Virus record (IMG/VR): IMGVR_UViG_3300037961_004286
Location: 1-61,384 of that record
DNA: 61,384 bases
Strand: one strand, 5' to 3'
Source: a virus
The translations under genes and the position numbers were made by a program. A model generated the notes under the pieces. It searched no databases. It was not told where the DNA came from and saw only the letters and a list, made by a program, of their open reading frames with translations. How positions within the stretch are numbered: position 1 is the first letter of the stretch; every line of letters begins with the position of its first letter. Of this stretch, positions 1-7,867 are shown in pieces.

Positions 1-735
1 CTAGATCCTAATCCAACTCAAAGTGTAGAGGAGTGGACTGCTGGTGCATTTGATTGTATAGCAGATGCTATTGATACTGAGGAGTTGGACGTATTTCATT
101 ATCATAAAGCAGTTATAGATACTAACTACAAATTGTGGCATGATACCAACTCAGAATTTTATCACGACTTCATGCATTACTTCAATAGAGTGTCAGGATT
201 CAATGATGAATATTTCGCTAGAAAAAATATTCCTTTTGATAACGGTCATGTTAATGTTAGCAGCTTTACTGTTAACTATGAAGAGTATGATGGATTTGAA
301 GATCGTGGGGAGTTATCTTTTCCTAATCTGCCTCCTAACCAATGGTATATGGTTGACCTTTTTCCAGGCTATAACTTCAACCTTCGTGGCTCAGCTTATC
401 GTTCTGACATTGTCACACCGCTAGGTCCAAACAAAGTTTTGATTGAGTTTCGTGGATATGGTTTGAAGAAAGATACGGAAGAAGAAAGAGCAAGTCGTAT
501 CAAAGCTCATAATACTATTTGGGGTCCTTTTGGTCGTAACCTACATGAAGATCTTATTGGTGTAGCAGGTCAAGGTACAACAATGAGAGAAGGTACTGAA
601 CGCAGAAATATTCTACATGGAAGACATGAAAATAGTACTATTCATGATGAAGTTGGAATGAGACATTATTATGGCGAGTGGGGTAAGTTTATGGATATGA
701 ATCCATCTAATCCCTTGAATAAATATGCTGTATAG
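1..735 (+). CDS. Rieske-type ring-hydroxylating oxygenase, catalytic (C-terminal) part; 5' end outside window
   Basis: The reading frame is open from base 1, so the gene begins upstream; the TTG at 85 is only the first possible start inside the window. The visible part resembles the catalytic domain of Rieske oxygenase alpha subunits: an NYKLW segment followed by EFYHDFMH supplies the two His of the mononuclear iron site. The later segment FGRNLHEDLIGVAGQG matches the conserved ED...Q stretch whose Asp completes the 2-His-1-carboxylate triad. The N-terminal 2Fe-2S domain would lie off the window, so its presence is inferred. The substrate cannot be predicted. It overlaps the next gene by 11 bp. 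Confidence 0.72.
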   Translation, partial: LDPNPTQSVEEWTAGAFDCIADAIDTEELDVFHYHKAVIDTNYKLWHDTNSEFYHDFMHYFNRVSGFNDEYFARKNIPFDNGHVNVSSFTVNYEEYDGFEDRGELSFPNLPPNQWYMVDLFPGYNFNLRGSAYRSDIVTPLGPNKVLIEFRGYGLKKDTEEERASRIKAHNTIWGPFGRNLHEDLIGVAGQGTTMREGTERRNILHGRHENSTIHDEVGMRHYYGEWGKFMDMNPSNPLNKYAV

Positions 736-1213
736 AGTAACTGGTTATTTTAAAGAAGAAAAAATAACAAAAATTTTTGATAATCTCTATAATGCTATAG
801 AGTTTAAGGATACAGTTGACGCTCACTATCCTAGTAAAGTAACTTTTGAAAAAGGGGTTTATCCGATGAGAGAAATGGTATATAATAGTTGGAATGGGGT
901 TATGAATATGGATGTTAACCCTCTTAAACATATTCCAGATCTTCAAGTGCGACATTTAGTACTGCAAATTTTAGCTTGGATGTGGTGTATTGTATTTTCT
1001 ATGTATATAGGAAGCTGGGTTGTTATGGGTATCAGTATGGTTGCTCATGCTCTACTTCTTACTGCAATAGTTATTACAGTAGGTACTTTTAACGTAGCAA
1101 AAAATAATCCAGGTTTCTTTAAAAAGTTTCCAACCTCTACACCAAGTAGAGCTAGAACATTATGGATTGAAGGTAAACCATATAAAGATCCATATGGGGG
1201 AGAACACGAATAG
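725..1213 (+). CDS. hypothetical membrane protein
   Basis: This 162-residue protein is not recognised. It has a polar N-terminal part of about 80 residues, then two hydrophobic segments at about 82-122 that would form two transmembrane helices, and a basic polar tail. The ATG overlaps the end of the Rieske oxygenase gene by 11 bp, so the two are probably translated together. It is the last gene before the structured RNA and terminator at 1217-1340. Confidence 0.6.
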   Translation: MLYRVTGYFKEEKITKIFDNLYNAIEFKDTVDAHYPSKVTFEKGVYPMREMVYNSWNGVMNMDVNPLKHIPDLQVRHLVLQILAWMWCIVFSMYIGSWVVMGISMVAHALLLTAIVITVGTFNVAKNNPGFFKKFPTSTPSRARTLWIEGKPYKDPYGGEHE

Positions 1214-1216
1214 GAG

Positions 1217-1306
1217 ACGTCCTATATGAGCACTAACGCTCATCAACGAAAGGAGAACGGACTGCGGTCCAGCATCTAGCATTTATTAGCTAGCTCTGCG
1301 TTATAG
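1217..1306 (+). ncRNA. run of perfect small hairpins ahead of a terminator; candidate small RNA or 3' UTR structure
   Basis: The non-coding stretch holds three hairpins in a row: ATGAGC with GCTCAT around 1234-1251, GGAC with GTCC closing TGCG around 1259-1270, and CTAGC with GCTAG around 1276-1294. A fourth pairing, TCTGCG (1295-1300) with CGCAGA (1318-1323), would enclose the left arm of the terminator and compete with it, as in an attenuator. Whether this is a processed small RNA or a 3' UTR cannot be told from sequence. Confidence 0.35.
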
Positions 1307-1340
1307 AAAAGAGGCACCGCAGAAGGCCTCTTTTCTTTTT
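1307..1340 (+). terminator. intrinsic terminator
   Basis: AAAAGAGGC (1307-1315) pairs perfectly with GCCTCTTTT (1326-1334) across a 10-base loop and is followed by a T-rich run. It separates the oxygenase and membrane-protein transcript from clpP. Confidence 0.85.
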
Positions 1341-1392
1341 TCTTAAAAAATAAAATAGTATCTCTATAATAAGTAAGTGAAAGAGAGGTAAG

Positions 1393-1983
1393 ATGCCGTT
1401 TCCAGCATTTATAGAAAATACTCGTGATGGCGAGAAAGCTTATGATGTTTATACTCGTATGCTTAAAGATAGGATTGTCTTTTTAACAGGGGTAGTAAGA
1501 GAAGAGATGGCTAACCATCTCGTTGCTCAATTGCTATTGCTCGAATCTCAAAACGACAAAGCTCCTATTATAATGTACGTTAACAGTCCGGGAGGATCTG
1601 TAACTCACGGTATGTCTATCTATGATACGATGCAGTATATTACTTCACCAATTCACACGGTGGTGATAGGTCAAGCAGCATCTATGGCTTCGTTGCTCGC
1701 TTGTTCTGGTGCTCATAGATCTATCACTACCAACTCTCGTCATATGATTCATCAACCTTTAGGAGGAGCTTCAGGTCAAGCTACAGATGTTCTTATTCAT
1801 GCTAATGAACTGGTTAGATGGAAAGAAGTTCTGACTAGTATTTATCAGAAACATACAGGTCAAGATTATGATAAACTGGTAGCAGATATGGAAAGAGATA
1901 ATTATATGACAGCAGAACAAGCTAAAGAATATAATCTAGTTGATATTATAGTGGAGAATAGAGTTGAAAGTACAACTGATTGA
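1393..1983 (+). CDS. clpP: ClpP-like ATP-dependent protease proteolytic subunit
   Basis: The 196-residue product has the normal ClpP length. Ser97 lies in GQAASMAS, His120 in RHMIHQPLGG and Asp169 in ERDNYMTAEQ, giving an intact catalytic triad. The NSPGGSV oligomer/substrate-groove motif is at about 64-70. Family knowledge: ClpP forms a cytoplasmic barrel fed by ClpX or ClpA, one route for degrading tmRNA-tagged peptides. No ClpX or ClpA is encoded here, so the host ATPase would be needed. It opens a clpP-thyX-guaC run joined by short overlaps. The start has AGAGAGG about 6 nt upstream, and a TATAAT at 1365-1370 could serve as a -10. Confidence 0.95.
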   Translation: MPFPAFIENTRDGEKAYDVYTRMLKDRIVFLTGVVREEMANHLVAQLLLLESQNDKAPIIMYVNSPGGSVTHGMSIYDTMQYITSPIHTVVIGQAASMASLLACSGAHRSITTNSRHMIHQPLGGASGQATDVLIHANELVRWKEVLTSIYQKHTGQDYDKLVADMERDNYMTAEQAKEYNLVDIIVENRVESTTD

Positions 1984-2608
1984 TAGTCTAGGTAGTGACG
2001 TAAATGTAGTAAATGCTGCTAGAGTATCTTTTGCAAAAGAAGTTTCTGAATTTTCTGATAGAGATGAAAAACTAATTAATTATCTTGCTTCTCACGATCA
2101 TTGGACTCCGTTTAGTCAGGTTCAATATCAGGTAAGAATTAGCGCACCCATTTTTGTAGCTCGTCAATGGTATAAACATCAGATAGGTATTTCTCGTAAT
2201 GAAGTATCTAGACGATACGTTGATTATACTCCAGAAGTGTATGCTAATAGATTATGGAGAAAAAGACCTGAAAATAAAAAGCAAGGTTCTTCTGATACTA
2301 GTTTCTTTACTGAATCTGAACTTGATACTGTTACTTTTATTTACGATGATGCTGTTAGACATGCTAAAGATGCTTATGCTGCTCTAATAGAAAAAGGAGT
2401 AGCTCCTGAACAAGCAAGAGCAGTTCTTCCTCAAGGTACTTATACAGAATGGGTCGAAACAGGTAGTTTAGCTGCTGCAGCTAGAATTGTTAGTTTACGT
2501 GACCAAGATGATGCTCAGAAAGAAATTAGAGATCTTGCTATAATGTTAGCTAAAGAAGTAAAAGATATAGCTCCTGTGAGCTGGAAAGCACTTACTAATG
2601 CGCATTGA
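1964..2608 (+). CDS. thyX: flavin-dependent thymidylate synthase ThyX
   Basis: ThyX makes dTMP from dUMP using FAD and methylenetetrahydrofolate. The 214-residue protein carries the signature region as [16 protein letters not shown]. The NEVSRRY half is canonical, while the usual RHR start of the motif reads KHQ. The start is TTG at 1964, chosen because GGAG lies 7 nt upstream and the conserved family N terminus follows; it overlaps clpP by 20 bp. It overlaps guaC by 11 bp and so belongs to a nucleotide-metabolism operon. Confidence 0.93.
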   Translation: MKVQLIDSLGSDVNVVNAARVSFAKEVSEFSDRDEKLINYLASHDHWTPFSQVQYQVRISAPIFVARQWYKHQIGISRNEVSRRYVDYTPEVYANRLWRKRPENKKQGSSDTSFFTESELDTVTFIYDDAVRHAKDAYAALIEKGVAPEQARAVLPQGTYTEWVETGSLAAAARIVSLRDQDDAQKEIRDLAIMLAKEVKDIAPVSWKALTNAH

Positions 2609-3632
2609 GAATGACATAAAATTAGACTTTAAAGATGTTCTAATTAGACCTAAAAGATCAGAACTAAGTTCTAGATCTGAAGTAGTTTTAGATAGAAACT
2701 TTAAAGTAAACGAAAACGATGAATATAACTGGGTAGGTATTCCTATAGTTGCATCTAATATGGATACTACAGGTACTATAGAAATAGCTAAAATACTTAG
2801 AGAGTTTAAACTTTTAACTTTTTTACATAAGCATTATGAAGTAGAAGATCTATATAATATATTTTTTGAGCCTCAAGAGTATGTAGGTTACTCTATGGGT
2901 ATAACTGATTTAGATGTAAAAAAATGGGAACAGCTTCAGTCTAAATTACCAGTAGGTAATATTAAATGGGTTTGTATTGATGTAGCTAATGGTTATACAG
3001 AACGTTTTATAGAATTTGTAAAAGACTTTAAAGAAGCTAACCCTTCTATAAGGTTAGTTGCTGGTAATGTAGTTACTGGAGATATTACAGAGCAATTAAT
3101 CTTAGCAGGAGCAGATGTAGTTAAAGTAGGTATAGGTCCTGGTAGTGTTTGTACAACTAGAATTCAAACTGGTGTAGGTTATCCTCAATTATCATCTATA
3201 ATTGAATGCGCTGATGCTGCTCATGGTTTAGGTGGTAGAATTATGGCAGATGGAGGTTGTACTTGTCCTGGAGATGTAGCTAAAGCATTTGGAGCTAATG
3301 CTGATTTTGTTATGATAGGTGGTATGTTTGCTGGTCATGAAGAATCAGGAGGAGAAACTATCACAGAAAACGGAGAGTTATATAAAGTTTTCTATGGTAT
3401 GTCATCTGATACTGCTATGGAAAAGTATGCCGGAGGAGTAGCTGAATATAGATCTTCTGAAGGTAAAACTGTAAAAATTCCTTTTAGAGGTTCTATTGCT
3501 AATACAGTACAAAGTCTTTTAGGAGGTCTTAGAAGTTCTTGTACTTATGTAGGAGCAAGAGAACTAAGAGAGCTTTCTAAATGTACTACTTTTGTAAGAG
3601 TAAACGAAACACATAACAAGGTATTTGAATAA
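2598..3632 (+). CDS. guaC: GMP reductase
   Basis: The 344-residue protein is close in length and sequence to E. coli GuaC (347 aa) along its whole length. The N terminus [13 protein letters not shown], the catalytic loop GPGSVCTTR (nucleophilic Cys), [20 protein letters not shown] and the end [17 protein letters not shown] all match. GuaC reduces GMP to IMP with NADPH and releases ammonia. It lacks the CBS domains of IMP dehydrogenase. A phage-borne GMP reductase is unusual; here it sits beside ThyX, and the phage also diverts GTP into 7-deazaguanines. The ATG overlaps thyX by 11 bp. Confidence 0.95.
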   Translation: MRIENDIKLDFKDVLIRPKRSELSSRSEVVLDRNFKVNENDEYNWVGIPIVASNMDTTGTIEIAKILREFKLLTFLHKHYEVEDLYNIFFEPQEYVGYSMGITDLDVKKWEQLQSKLPVGNIKWVCIDVANGYTERFIEFVKDFKEANPSIRLVAGNVVTGDITEQLILAGADVVKVGIGPGSVCTTRIQTGVGYPQLSSIIECADAAHGLGGRIMADGGCTCPGDVAKAFGANADFVMIGGMFAGHEESGGETITENGELYKVFYGMSSDTAMEKYAGGVAEYRSSEGKTVKIPFRGSIANTVQSLLGGLRSSCTYVGARELRELSKCTTFVRVNETHNKVFE

Positions 3633-3997
3633 TGTCTAAAGATGACTTCATAAATGAAAACTACACTTTTACTAAAGATACAATAATAAATAATGAGTTA
3701 GACTCCTCTATTTCATACGATTTTTTTAATAAAAATAATTTACCAGAGGTTCTAAGAAGTTGCTTAGAGTTTTTGCAATCAAGCGGTTATCCTTATGTTA
3801 CCAAACTAGTTGCAGTTAAAGAAGACGGCGAAGAGTTAGCGTCTGATGATGATATTAGTGAAGAGATTTTTGAAGTCTTAAACACTGTAGTAGAAGAATT
3901 AGATACAATTAGAGCTAATAAACGCAAAGAAATTAAACCTAAATTAGAAGTGGTTGTATCTAATGATGATGAAAATAACAGCACTGATAGCACTTAG
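3632..3997 (+). CDS. hypothetical acidic protein
   Basis: This 121-residue acidic protein is not recognised. Its middle (about 35-90) looks helical and its last 15 residues are rich in Asp, Asn, Ser and Thr. It starts in a TAATG overlap with guaC, so it is probably translationally coupled. Its 3' end overlaps the next, secreted product. Confidence 0.55.
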   Translation: MSKDDFINENYTFTKDTIINNELDSSISYDFFNKNNLPEVLRSCLEFLQSSGYPYVTKLVAVKEDGEELASDDDISEEIFEVLNTVVEELDTIRANKRKEIKPKLEVVVSNDDENNSTDST

Positions 3998-4313
3998 TCT
4001 AGCTATTCTATCTCCTGCATATGCAAGCGAAAAATGGGTACAAAAACCTGTACAGTGTGGTTCTCCTGATAAAGCTAAAGGTATTTTAGAAGAATACGGT
4101 GAAAAAGCTATTTTAGGAGGACTTACTAATGTCAAAGGTCCTGACGATAATAGAGATTTTTATTACCCTTTATATGTTTTTGCTAATACTGAAACCGGTT
4201 CATTTACTATTATAGAATATCATTTAGGATCTAATGAAGTTTGTGTAATTGGTTATGGTAATGGTTTAGACTTTGACGTGCAGAAATTCTTTGAACCTAA
4301 GAATGAATCGTAA
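3969..4313 (+). CDS. small exported protein with signal peptide
   Basis: The start lies among three consecutive ATGs (3963, 3966, 3969); the one giving MKITALIAL is chosen. The first 19-20 residues form a classic signal peptide ending AYA before SEK, so the mature product of about 94 residues should be periplasmic. It has two Cys, in the segments PVQCGSPDK and NEVCVIGYG, that could form a disulfide. No family is recognised. It lies directly upstream of the lysis genes, but a lysis role is only a guess. Confidence 0.6.
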   Translation: MKITALIALSLAILSPAYASEKWVQKPVQCGSPDKAKGILEEYGEKAILGGLTNVKGPDDNRDFYYPLYVFANTETGSFTIIEYHLGSNEVCVIGYGNGLDFDVQKFFEPKNES

Positions 4314-4323
4314 TAAATAAATA
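4312..4323 (+). promoter_or_regulatory. late promoter motif, two overlapping AATAAATA copies
   Basis: AATAAATA occurs at 4312-4319 and again at 4316-4323, overlapping the upstream stop codon. It matches the T4-type late -10 element, and transcription should begin just before the pseudoknot-like leader at 4326. Confidence 0.5.
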
Positions 4324-4325
4324 GT

Positions 4326-4384
4326 CCAGGTTGCTCCTGTAGTTAAAACAGCCAAATAAAAATAAAATTTTTTTTGGAGCAACG
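4326..4384 (+). promoter_or_regulatory. structured leader with Shine-Dalgarno sequestration ahead of the lysis pair
   Basis: GTTGCTCC (4329-4336) is perfectly complementary to GGAGCAAC (4377-4384), which contains the GGAG ribosome-binding site of the ATG at 4385. A competing fold pairs CAGG with CCTG (4327-4337) and lets the loop TTGCT reach the downstream AGCCAA as an H-type pseudoknot. The two folds are mutually exclusive, as expected of a translational switch. A related leader precedes uvsX. Confidence 0.45.
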
Positions 4385-4555
4385 ATGGAATTTTACGAAA
4401 ACATATTCATAACTACCCTTATAACTGTAGTAGGCTTTATTGCTTGGCGCGTTTGGACTATAGAATCTAACCACCTAAGGCATTTGAATGAAGATATCAA
4501 AGAGCTTAAAACTGATATTAAGTGGCTTATCGAATTTCATAAAAAAGAAAAGTAG
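4385..4555 (+). CDS. small membrane protein with C-terminal coiled coil; holin or inner-membrane spanin candidate
   Basis: This 56-residue ORF has one N-terminal transmembrane segment (about residues 8-25) and then a charged helix (27-56) with heptad-like spacing. GGAG lies 4 nt before the ATG but is caught in the leader hairpin. The start of the endolysin gene lies inside this gene, in another frame, as is common for phage lysis cassettes. The topology suits a holin, antiholin or i-spanin, but no family signature settles which. Confidence 0.5.
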   Translation: MEFYENIFITTLITVVGFIAWRVWTIESNHLRHLNEDIKELKTDIKWLIEFHKKEK

Positions 4556-5027
4556 TCTATTACTTTTTCTTTTGCTTTTCCCCACCCCTTTATCAGCACT
4601 CTCACAAGCTGAACATACTTTTATTAGACAAATAGACTACTGTTTATCTCAACTATATAAACGTATAGATGAAGATAGACATATAGATAGACAAATTATT
4701 ATAGCTATGGCTTCGTTAGAATCTAATTATGGTAGAAGTAGGTTTGCTTTAGAAGGATATAATTTTTTTGGAATTAGAACTAATAATTTAGATAGACCTC
4801 ATATCAAGCCAAAAGGTTATAAAAATCCTAATTTCGGTCTTATAAAATTTAAACATTTTTGCGAAAGTGTTAATTATACGGTTTGGACTTTAAATGACCA
4901 TCCAGCTCATAAAAAATTTAGTAAATCAAAAAACGTTAATGACTTAATAAACTGGGCTACAGATCCTGATTATATAAAGAAGATAAAAGAACGTATCAAA
5001 ACTCATTCAGAAAAAAGTCATAACTAA
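4488..5027 (+). CDS. secreted endolysin, Bax/FlgJ-type glucosaminidase domain
   Basis: The first 40 residues hold a basic stretch and a strongly hydrophobic segment (SLLLFLLLFPTPLSA), read as a signal or signal-anchor sequence. Residues about 70-150 resemble the glucosaminidase/Bax domain: ASLESNYGRSRFALEGYNFFGI gives the catalytic Glu and the downstream NFFG motif. This fits a peptidoglycan-cleaving endolysin that reaches the periplasm through the Sec pathway. The ATG at 4488 overlaps the putative holin gene by 68 bp; no later ATG would keep the signal sequence. Confidence 0.75.
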   Translation: MKISKSLKLILSGLSNFIKKKSSLLLFLLLFPTPLSALSQAEHTFIRQIDYCLSQLYKRIDEDRHIDRQIIIAMASLESNYGRSRFALEGYNFFGIRTNNLDRPHIKPKGYKNPNFGLIKFKHFCESVNYTVWTLNDHPAHKKFSKSKNVNDLINWATDPDYIKKIKERIKTHSEKSHN

Positions 5028-5054
5028 CCTTATAATATATATGGAGGTGTGATT

Positions 5055-5603
5055 ATGGCAAGAAGATCTAAAGTCGATATGTCAGCGAATATTAAAGCGC
5101 TGCTTGATCAAGAAAAACCAGAACCTAAAAAAGTTAGACGTCGTAGAAAACCTATGACAGATGCGCAGAAAAAAGCAGCTGCTGAACGTCTAGCAAAAGC
5201 TAGAGCTGCTAAGAAACCTGCTAAAGGTAAAACTTATCATGAAGTTTGTTATGATGAAAAAAGATGTTTTAAACCTCTTAAAGATGTACAAGCTTGGCTT
5301 AAAGAAGCAAAAGAACAAGCATATGCTTCTAAAAAAGATATGCAACGTTTAAAAGATGGAACAAAAGACTGGTCAGTTGCTTCAGATAAGTATCATTTTT
5401 GGTACGGTTATGTAAATGATATTAATTGGTATCTACGTCATGGAGATTGGATATCAAATACTTATGGTTCACAGCAACAAAATAAAACTAAATGGAAGAC
5501 TATCGTTCATGCATATTATCCTGATGGTACAAGAAAAGATCAAGTAAAAGATACTATAATAGAGGATAAACCCAAGAAAAGACGTAAGAGGAAAACGAAA
5601 TGA
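5055..5603 (+). CDS. hypothetical basic protein upstream of the sliding clamp
   Basis: The ATG at 5055 (MARRSKVDM) is chosen over an upstream in-frame GTG because GGAGG lies at 5043-5047. The 182-residue protein has a Lys/Arg/Ala-rich segment at about 25-60, a more structured middle with many aromatics (about 65-145), and a very basic C terminus. This suggests nucleic-acid binding. No function is known to me. It overlaps the clamp gene by 4 bp (ATGA). Confidence 0.65.
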   Translation: MARRSKVDMSANIKALLDQEKPEPKKVRRRRKPMTDAQKKAAAERLAKARAAKKPAKGKTYHEVCYDEKRCFKPLKDVQAWLKEAKEQAYASKKDMQRLKDGTKDWSVASDKYHFWYGYVNDINWYLRHGDWISNTYGSQQQNKTKWKTIVHAYYPDGTRKDQVKDTIIEDKPKKRRKRKTK

Positions 5604-6253
5604 AGCTGTCTAAAAAGACTTTAGCTATCTTAAAAAACTTTGCTACTATTAATCAATCGATTGTAGTTAACCCAGGAAATAAACTAGAAACTATCTCTAA
5701 TGTAAAAGATATTTTTGCTAAAGTAGATGTAGATGAAACGTTTGATAAAACGTTTGCTATTTACGATCTTAATGAATTTTTAGGTGTAGTGAGTCTATTT
5801 GAAGACCCTGATTTTGAGTTTGGAGATGGAGAAGTAATTATTTCTCAAGGTAAGATGAAGCAGAAATATTATTATGCTGACCCTGCTGTAATTACAGCTC
5901 CACCTGAAAAGGGTGTATCTCTTCCTTCTGTAGAAGTCAAAGCGTCTATGAAAAAAGAGCAATGGGGCGTAGCTGTTAGAGCTGCTTCAGCTAATAACGC
6001 TTCTACTCTTACGTTTACTAATGGTGATATTTTACTACATGATAAAGGCGTTCCTAACTCTAATAACTTTGTATTCGAAGGAGTTGCAAGTCATGAAGTA
6101 GATTACAATTTATCTATAGCAGTAGAAAAGCTTAAAATGATTATGGACGATTACGAAGTAGAAGTTTGTTCTAAAGGTTTAGCAAGGTTTAATGGAGCTC
6201 AAGGCATTGAATATTTTATCGCGTTGCTGCCGGATGGTAAATATGGCTCTTAA
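5600..6253 (+). CDS. 45: sliding clamp, T4 gp45 family
   Basis: The 217-residue protein corresponds to the T4 gp45 DNA polymerase processivity clamp (228 aa), a trimeric ring loaded by gp44/gp62. In T4 it is also the mobile enhancer of late transcription with gp55 and gp33. The assignment rests on whole-length character (MKLSKKTLAILKNFATIN at the start, the YNLSIAVEKLKMI segment near the end) and on synteny with gp44, gp62, regA and gp43. It overlaps both neighbours by a few bases. Confidence 0.9.
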   Translation: MKLSKKTLAILKNFATINQSIVVNPGNKLETISNVKDIFAKVDVDETFDKTFAIYDLNEFLGVVSLFEDPDFEFGDGEVIISQGKMKQKYYYADPAVITAPPEKGVSLPSVEVKASMKKEQWGVAVRAASANNASTLTFTNGDILLHDKGVPNSNNFVFEGVASHEVDYNLSIAVEKLKMIMDDYEVEVCSKGLARFNGAQGIEYFIALLPDGKYGS

Positions 6254-6500
6254 TAAAGAACAAAGAGAAGGTTTAGAAAGTTCTATTTTCGATGCGCATT
6301 TTGCAGCTAATAAATTTATAGAATCTGGTAAAGACATTCATAAAAAATTATTAGAAATAAGTGTAAATGAAGCAATACAAACATTAGAAGCAGTTAAAGA
6401 CGAAATAAAAGATGATGACATGGTTGGAAATTATAAAATTCATTTATTAGTTCCTCTTCAATTGTATGAAGTAATAAAAGCTAGAAAAGCTAATGAGTAA
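6243..6500 (+). CDS. hypothetical small helical protein
   Basis: The ATG at 6243 (MALNKEQREG) lies in the end of the clamp gene with an 11-bp overlap; an upstream in-frame start would overlap far more. The 85-residue product is mostly helical and acidic. Not recognised. It lies between gp45 and gp44, where marine T4-like phages carry small genes. Confidence 0.55.
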   Translation: MALNKEQREGLESSIFDAHFAANKFIESGKDIHKKLLEISVNEAIQTLEAVKDEIKDDDMVGNYKIHLLVPLQLYEVIKARKANE

Positions 6501-6684
6501 AAATTACGATAAAAAATGGAGTAATACTTTTAAAGATTTTAACTCCTTAGGTAAAAGTGGAGTAGTAACAGGTAACGCTGTTGCTATTGAAGTAGATGGC
6601 AAAGTTTATGAAACTTTGAAGCAAGCTAAAGAAGAGACAGGGAAATCTCTTTGGTGGCTTAAAAAACATGGTAAAGTATTATAA
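6493..6684 (+). CDS. hypothetical small protein, possible NUMOD-like DNA-binding helix
   Basis: This 63-residue basic protein starts in an 8-bp overlap with the preceding gene. Its C-terminal part, about residues 33-63, runs GKVYETLKQAKEETGKSL and resembles the NUMOD/IENR1 helix-turn-helix pattern found beside homing endonucleases. That is a weak motif-level resemblance only. Confidence 0.5.
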   Translation: MSKNYDKKWSNTFKDFNSLGKSGVVTGNAVAIEVDGKVYETLKQAKEETGKSLWWLKKHGKVL

Positions 6685-6704
6685 TATTACTGTGCGATGA
6701 GGGT

Positions 6705-7640
6705 ATGATGAAAAGCGATTTCCTTTATGTAGAAAAATACCGTCCTAAGACTATCGAAGAGTGTATCTTACCTGATAGTATTAAGAAAGTATTTCTTACC
6801 CTTCGAAATAAAGGAGAGATCATCAACCTATTGCTCTCTGGTGGGGCAGGTACTGGTAAGACCTCAGTAGCTAGAGCTCTTTGTAATGAACTGGATTGTG
6901 ATTATATTATAATTAACGGTTCAGAATCGCGCGGTATAGACATGGTAAGGCAGCAAGTATCCTCATTTGCATCTACCATGTCTACAAACGGCAAGGTGAA
7001 AGTTGTGATTCTCGATGAAGCGGATTACATCACACCCGAAGCACAAGCTGCTCTCCGTAATTTGATTGAGTCCTTCTCTTCATCTTGCCGTTTCATTCTT
7101 ACTTGTAACTTTAAAGCTAAAATTATTCAACCTTTACATTCTCGTTGTTCTGTAGTTGACTTTACTATAGATAAAAGTGAACTACCTAAGCTACAAGCTG
7201 AGTTTGCTAAAAGAGTCATATCTATACTTAAAACTGAGCAGGTAGAGTTTAACACTGAAGTAATTTTAGAAGTTATTAAACGTTACTTTCCTGATAATCG
7301 TAGATGTCTAAATGAACTGCAACGATATGCTAATATTTCAGGTAATATCGATACAGGTATATTATCCGTTGTTGATAGCTCTAAAGTAAAAACTTTAGTA
7401 GAATTTATTAAGAAGAAAGATTTTAAGTCTTGCCGTCAGTGGATAGCTGACAATCCTGATCCAGATGTGTTGTTTAGCGAGTTGTATATAAATATATCTA
7501 GTTTGGTAGACTCTGCATCTATACCTGAACTTATCTTAATTATGGGTGAGTATCAACATAGAGCTGCTTTTGTTGCATCTCAAGAGATAAACTTAGCAGC
7601 GTTTGTAGTAGAGGTTATGAAAAGTGTAAAATGGAAATAA
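6705..7640 (+). CDS. 44: clamp loader large subunit, T4 gp44 family AAA+ ATPase
   Basis: The 311-residue protein has Walker A GGAGTGKTS at 46-54, Walker B VVILDEADY with Asp104-Glu105-Ala106-Asp107, and an SRC arginine-finger/sensor region near 146. It starts with FLYVEKYRPKTIEEC, typical of gp44/RFC proteins. With gp62 it opens and loads the gp45 clamp at primer ends using ATP. ATGs at 6705 and 6708 are both possible, with GAGGG upstream. Confidence 0.95.
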   Translation: MMKSDFLYVEKYRPKTIEECILPDSIKKVFLTLRNKGEIINLLLSGGAGTGKTSVARALCNELDCDYIIINGSESRGIDMVRQQVSSFASTMSTNGKVKVVILDEADYITPEAQAALRNLIESFSSSCRFILTCNFKAKIIQPLHSRCSVVDFTIDKSELPKLQAEFAKRVISILKTEQVEFNTEVILEVIKRYFPDNRRCLNELQRYANISGNIDTGILSVVDSSKVKTLVEFIKKKDFKSCRQWIADNPDPDVLFSELYINISSLVDSASIPELILIMGEYQHRAAFVASQEINLAAFVVEVMKSVKWK

Positions 7641-7867
7641 GAGAAGGTATATTTAGATTATTGAAAAAAATTATTAACGAGAACAGCTTAACTCTAGCTG
7701 TAATCTATACTCTTGGTCATGTTATAATAGCAATGAATGTAGTTTATTGGCTTACAGGATCAACTATATGGGAAGCTGGAGTAGTAGCCTTAGTAGAACC
7801 TTGCATTAACGGTGTATGGTTTTATGTTCTACATAAGACATGGGTTAAGTTAACGAATGGAAATTGA
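7631..7867 (+). CDS. DUF2061-like small membrane protein
   Basis: The 78-residue protein has two hydrophobic segments (about 19-40 and 44-66). It resembles DUF2061 membrane proteins in ALVEPCINGVWFYVLHKTW, which in that family is an E...K..Y..HE.W-type pattern. It overlaps gp44 by 10 bp and gp62 by 11 bp, an odd place for a membrane protein. The function is unknown; the assignment is from memory of the family pattern. Confidence 0.6.
   Translation: MEIREGIFRLLKKIINENSLTLAVIYTLGHVIIAMNVVYWLTGSTIWEAGVVALVEPCINGVWFYVLHKTWVKLTNGN

Noticed and set aside
707-955. Minus-strand ORF of 82 codons
   Set aside because: It lies inside the plus-strand membrane-protein gene and has no ribosome-binding site or recognisable product; a shadow frame.
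6243-6684. Homing endonuclease next to the clamp gene
   Set aside because: Only a NUMOD-like helix is suggested in the 63-residue product; no nuclease domain is present.
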